This document shows, piece by piece, positions 60,981 to 64,000 of a stretch of DNA of 64,000 nucleotides; the first letter of the stretch is position 1, and every line of letters starts with the position of its first letter. The stretch lies in assembly GCA_036564245.1 (NCBI GenBank), contig DATCKU010000073.1, positions 220,660 through 284,659 of the forward strand. Reading direction: 5' to 3'. The notes under the pieces were generated by a model, which was not told the DNA's origin, made no database searches, and saw only the letters and a program-made list of their open reading frames with translations. The position numbers and the translations under genes were made by a program. This DNA comes from Thermasporomyces sp036564245. GTDB lineage: Bacteria > Actinomycetota > Actinomycetes > Propionibacteriales > Actinopolymorphaceae.

Positions 60981-61607
60981 ATGAAGCCCGCCACCTGGGC
61001 ATACGCCGAGAACTTCGTCCCAGAGGACGACGTGGTGAAACGCGCCCGAGCCCGTGCCGCTGAAGTCGGCGCTCCACCAGTCGGGCAAGGTGCAGGCGCC
61101 ACCCTGCGCTTCCTGGCTGCGACGCTCAACGCCAAGACGGTCGTGGAGATCGGCACCGGTTGCGGTGTCTCGGGGATCTGGCTGATTCGTGGGATGCGGC
61201 CAGACGGGACCCTCACCAGCGTCGACGTCGAGGCCGAGCACCAGCGGCTGGCCCGCGAGTCGTTCGCCGAAGCGGGCATCCCACCGCAGCGCACCCGGCT
61301 CATCACCGGCCGTGCTCTCGACGTGCTGCCACGGCTCACCGACGGTGCGTACGACCTGGTCTTCTGCGACGGCGACAAGCAGGAGTACCCGGCCTACTAC
61401 GAGGAGGCGCTCCGGCTGCTGCGCCCCGGCGGCGTCGTGGCGTTCGACAACTCGCTGTGGCACGACCGGGTACCAGATCCGGCCCAGCGGGATCCGCAGA
61501 CCGTGACCATCCGTGAGCTCGGCAGGCGGATCCGTGACGACGACCGGGTCGTGCCGGTGCTGCTACCCGTCGGTGACGGACTGTTGTGCGCCGCCAAACG
61601 CGGCTGA
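60981..61607 (+). CDS. SAM-dependent O-methyltransferase (Rv1220c-like)
   Basis: A 208-residue class I methyltransferase of the YrrM/caffeoyl-CoA O-methyltransferase group: AKTVVEIGTGCGVSGIWL (SAM motif I), GTLTSVDVEAEHQRLARESF, YDLVFCDGDKQEYPAYYEEA and GGVVAFDNSLWHDRVPDP with the metal-binding Asp-Asn pair. The substrate is unknown. It is divergent from sigE, as in mycobacteria. Confidence 0.92.
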   Translation: MKPATWAYAENFVPEDDVVKRARARAAEVGAPPVGQGAGATLRFLAATLNAKTVVEIGTGCGVSGIWLIRGMRPDGTLTSVDVEAEHQRLARESFAEAGIPPQRTRLITGRALDVLPRLTDGAYDLVFCDGDKQEYPAYYEEALRLLRPGGVVAFDNSLWHDRVPDPAQRDPQTVTIRELGRRIRDDDRVVPVLLPVGDGLLCAAKRG

Positions 61608-61805
61608 TCCGATCCTTCGACCGAAAGCCACGGCGCAAGGTCGGGGCCGGCGGCAGGGCTTCTTGGTGTCGACACGGCGCCCGGCGCGTCGGCAGGTGTC
61701 CTCCACGTACGTCACCCGCATCAGCACGAGCGACAACACGAGCAGCGCGAGAACGCTGAGCCTCAGGAGACGTCGTCCAGGCCGCTGCGCATGGTCGCCG
61801 GCGCT

Positions 61806-63035
61806 CTACTGGTCCGGGACGGCTTGACCCTTGCCGAGGACCGTGATGCCACCCGGGCTCACCGTGAACCCACGTGCCCGGTCGGCCTCCTTGTCCACGC
61901 CTATCGCCACTCCCGGCGGGACCACGATGTTCTTGTCGAGGATCGCGTCGCGTACCACGGCGCCCTCGCCGATCACGGTGTTGTCCATGACGACGGAGTT
62001 GACGACCTCGGCACCCCGCGCGATGCGTACGCCAGGAGAAAGGACGCTGCGATCGACCACGGCAGCCGTGACGATGCTGCCCATCGACAGGATCGACTCG
62101 CTGACACGTCCGCCCTGCACGAGTTTCGCCCCCGGGTACTGCGGGAAGCTCGTGTAGATCGGCCATTCGTGGTTGTAGAGATTGAAGACCGGGTCGATCG
62201 AGACCAGATCGGTGTGCGCCTCGTGATAGGAGTCGAGGGTTCCGACATCACGCCAGTAGCTGCGATCCCGGTCCGTCGCGCCGGGCACGACGTTCTGGGC
62301 GAAGTCGTACACCTGCGCCTCGCCCTTGTCGGTCAGCATCGGGATGATGCTGCCGCCCATGTCGTGGGCCGATCCCTCGTCGTCGGCGTCCGTCCGCAAG
62401 GCGTCGATCAGGACGTCGGTGCTGAAGACGTAGTTCCCCATCGACACGTACGCCTCGTCAGGGCTGTCAGGTAGCCCGGGCGGATCGGACGGCTTTTCCA
62501 GAAAGGCCCGGATCGTGCGACCGTCGGCTTCTGTCTGGATCACACCGAACGCGGACGCTTCGCTGCGCGGCATCCGGATGCCCGCGACGGTGACTCCGGC
62601 GTCGCTTGCGATGTGGGCCTCGACCATCTGGGAAACGTCCATCCGGTAGACGTGATCGGCGCCGAAGACGACGACGTACTCCGGATCGTCGTCGTAGATC
62701 AGGTTGAGCGACTGGAAGATGGCGTCGGCGCTGCCTTGGTACCAGCGCGGTCCGAGTCGCTGCTGCGCCGGCACCGGCGTGACGTAGTTGCCGAGGAGCG
62801 TCGACATCCGCCACGTGAGCGAGATGTGCCGGTCGAGGGAGTGGGACTTGTACTGCGTGAGGACACAGATCCGGCGGATTCCGGCGTTTGCAAGGTTGGA
62901 AAGTACGAAGTCGATCAGGCGATAGGTACCGCCGAACGGCACGGCGGGTTTCGCGCGATCCGCGGTCAAGGGCATGAGCCGCTTGCCTTCACCGCCGGCC
63001 AGCACAATTCCCAGCACGCGTGGGTCCTTGCCCAT
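61806..63035 (-). CDS. glgC: Glucose-1-phosphate adenylyltransferase
   Basis: GlgC makes ADP-glucose from ATP and glucose-1-phosphate, the controlled step of glycogen synthesis. The 409-residue protein has LGIVLAGGEGKRLMPLTADR (nucleotide motif), AKPAVPFGGTYRLIDFVLSN, YVVVFGADHVYRMD, the sugar-binding FLEKPSDPPG, and a C-terminal left-handed beta-helix domain. The ATG at 63035 has TATGGT 6 nt upstream. The O-methyltransferase gene is convergent, and glgA is divergent further on. Confidence 0.95.
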   Translation of the reverse strand: MGKDPRVLGIVLAGGEGKRLMPLTADRAKPAVPFGGTYRLIDFVLSNLANAGIRRICVLTQYKSHSLDRHISLTWRMSTLLGNYVTPVPAQQRLGPRWYQGSADAIFQSLNLIYDDDPEYVVVFGADHVYRMDVSQMVEAHIASDAGVTVAGIRMPRSEASAFGVIQTEADGRTIRAFLEKPSDPPGLPDSPDEAYVSMGNYVFSTDVLIDALRTDADDEGSAHDMGGSIIPMLTDKGEAQVYDFAQNVVPGATDRDRSYWRDVGTLDSYHEAHTDLVSIDPVFNLYNHEWPIYTSFPQYPGAKLVQGGRVSESILSMGSIVTAAVVDRSVLSPGVRIARGAEVVNSVVMDNTVIGEGAVVRDAILDKNIVVPPGVAIGVDKEADRARGFTVSPGGITVLGKGQAVPDQ

Positions 63036-63041
63036 GTCCGC

Positions 63042-63047
63042 ACCATA
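63042..63047 (-). promoter_or_regulatory. Putative -10 box of a leaderless glgC transcript
   Basis: On the minus strand TATGGT lies 6 nt before the glgC ATG. Confidence 0.45.
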
Positions 63048-63184
63048 GCCCTCATACGTTGCGGCGTCATGACGACGATGCCACTCGCCGATGTCGGACC
63101 TCAACCTGGCGTGCTACCACGCCAGGTCCCGTGCGCCTTGTGGCGCGAGCCGGATCAGCGCGATACGGTGTCGCGGGCTCGACG

Positions 63185-63601
63185 TCACGCGTCCTGCGTT
63201 GCGTCCGACTGCGATTTCGCCGCGTCGAGTTGCGCGACGAGCCGCTTCGGGGCGATGACGCGATAGGCGTCTTCAACGATTTCGGCGATCCGATCCCAGT
63301 CCACGTCGTCGACGTCGAGATAGACGCCGAGCCAGCCGCGATGGCCGACGTACGGCGGGCGGAAGAAGTGCTCCGGCTCCGCCTCGATCAGCATGGTCTG
63401 GACACCCTCCGGCGCGGCGCACCAGAAGGCCAGGCGATCGTCGTGATGGTGATCGGCATAGGTCACGAAGACCTTCTTGTCACGAACGAACCACGTCGGC
63501 TCGCCGTGGCTCAGCCGCTCGGTCACCTCAGGCAATGCCAGGCAGAGGCGGCGGAGACGCTCGAGCTGGTCGTCCTGCGTTCCGGAGTCCGTCGGTGCCA
63601 T
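63185..63601 (-). CDS. MmcQ/YjbR family protein
   Basis: A 138-residue protein of the MmcQ/YjbR (double-wing, CyaY-like DNA-binding) family: LERLRRLCLALPEVTERLSH and GEPTWFVRDKKVFVTYADHH at the N-terminus, LAFWCAAPEGVQTMLIEAEP and PPYVGHRGWLGVYLDV later. Such proteins bind DNA in some studies, but the role is poorly known. The ATG at 63601 is chosen because the family starts here; CATGAT lies 7 nt upstream. Confidence 0.88.
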   Translation of the reverse strand: MAPTDSGTQDDQLERLRRLCLALPEVTERLSHGEPTWFVRDKKVFVTYADHHHDDRLAFWCAAPEGVQTMLIEAEPEHFFRPPYVGHRGWLGVYLDVDDVDWDRIAEIVEDAYRVIAPKRLVAQLDAAKSQSDATQDA

Positions 63602-63679
63602 GCCGTGAATCATGGCAGTCGTCGCCGACAAGGGGCCAGCAAAGCCGACTCGCCTCGTGACTCCGGGACCGACGAGTCC

Positions 63680-63685
63680 TACAGT
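63680..63685 (+). promoter_or_regulatory. Putative -10 box of a leaderless glgA transcript
   Basis: TACAGT lies 7 nt before the glgA ATG. Confidence 0.45.
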
Positions 63686-63692
63686 CGCGGGC

Positions 63693-64000
63693 ATGCGCGT
63701 CGCTTTGCTCACCCGCGAGTACCCACCGCACGTCTACGGCGGGGCCGGCGTCCACGTCGACTACCTGAGCCGTGAGCTCGCGAAGCTGGTCGACCTCGAC
63801 GTCCACTGCCTGGGCCCGCCCCGCGAGGGTGCCGTCGCTCATTCCGAGGACGACCCGCGACTCGACGGTGCCAATCCGGCGCTGCGGATCTTCGCCGCCA
63901 ACCTCGAGATGGCAGCTGCGGTGAGCGATGCGCAGCTTGTGCACTCACACACGTGGTATGCGAACCTTGCCGGTCATGTCGCGTCTTTGCTCTACGACAT
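63693..64000 (+). CDS. glgA: Glycogen synthase, N-terminal fragment (cut by window edge)
   Basis: About 102 codons are present: MRVALLTREYPPHVYGGAGV, HVDYLSRELAKLVDLDVHCL and QLVHSHTWYANLAGHVASLL. The first stretch, with the substrate-binding YGGAGVH loop, is the N-terminal signature of GT4-type actinobacterial glycogen synthase (GlgA). It transfers glucose from a nucleotide sugar to a growing glucan, using the product of glgC on the other strand. It is divergent from the MmcQ gene and has a TACAGT box. Confidence 0.92.
   Translation, partial: MRVALLTREYPPHVYGGAGVHVDYLSRELAKLVDLDVHCLGPPREGAVAHSEDDPRLDGANPALRIFAANLEMAAAVSDAQLVHSHTWYANLAGHVASLLYD

Overview
The window is high-GC DNA from the chromosome of an actinomycete. 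Several gene orders point there: sigE-rseA-htrA-tatB with a divergent O-methyltransferase (as in the mycobacterial Rv1220c-Rv1224 block), TetR / DUF3107 / ferritin-like / DEAD-box helicase, TIGR03089 beside a mannose-1-phosphate guanylyltransferase, an LpqY-SugABC-type sugar importer, and many starts preceded by a TANNNT box 6-8 nt upstream (leaderless mRNAs). A Propionibacteriales-like host is possible but is only an inference. No phage, transposase, CRISPR array, rRNA or tRNA gene was recognised; nearly everything is chromosomal housekeeping.

Layout. 1-11 kb is a branched-chain amino acid/serine block, all on the minus strand: ilvD, a frameshifted flavin-oxidase-like gene, ilvB with a leader-peptide attenuator, ilvN, ilvC, serA, leuB and the 5' end of ilvE. 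A plus-strand methyltransferase sits between serA and leuB. 11-21 kb holds a DUF2079 membrane protein, a 2-hydroxyacid dehydrogenase, a secreted sugar dehydrogenase, gatB, a small HTH protein, a SigE-family sigma factor coupled to a beta-propeller membrane protein, and gatA-gatC. 21-31 kb has an acyl-CoA-binding protein, an ACT protein, a GNAT protein, the four-gene sugar ABC importer, a secreted transglycosylase-like protein and PhoH. 31-41 kb has uppS, a metallo-hydrolase coupled to a TRM11-like methylase, a likely self-regulated RHH protein, manC, TIGR03089, a LigD-type polymerase domain, TetR, DUF3107, GlsB and a ferritin-like protein. 41-50 kb has the DEAD-box helicase, an L,D-transpeptidase, a RecB-family nuclease, a PHP phosphoesterase, DUF6758, NUDIX, an esterase, a histidine phosphatase and a stress protein. 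50-61 kb has CorA, an MgtE-N/CBS protein, DUF1003, Mrp, TatB, HtrA, RseA and SigE. The window ends with glgC and divergent glgA (cut by the end).

How it works together. Valine, isoleucine and leucine synthesis is expected to be controlled by translation of a Leu/Val-rich leader peptide ahead of ilvBNC. The SigE-RseA-HtrA set is an envelope-stress circuit next to TatB. GatCAB makes Gln-tRNA/Asn-tRNA by amidation. GlgC/GlgA start glycogen synthesis, and the LpqY-SugABC-like importer probably recovers trehalose or a related disaccharide.

The less expected material is non-coding or broken: a 71-bp palindromic element present twice, several intergenic palindromes or tandem repeats sharing TGGTCATT, a 16-bp-arm inverted repeat between ilvC and serA, long unexplained 5' regions before phoH and corA, and two genes (the flavin oxidase and the helicase 5' end) that look frameshifted. 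I did not find a convincing wholly new multi-gene system.
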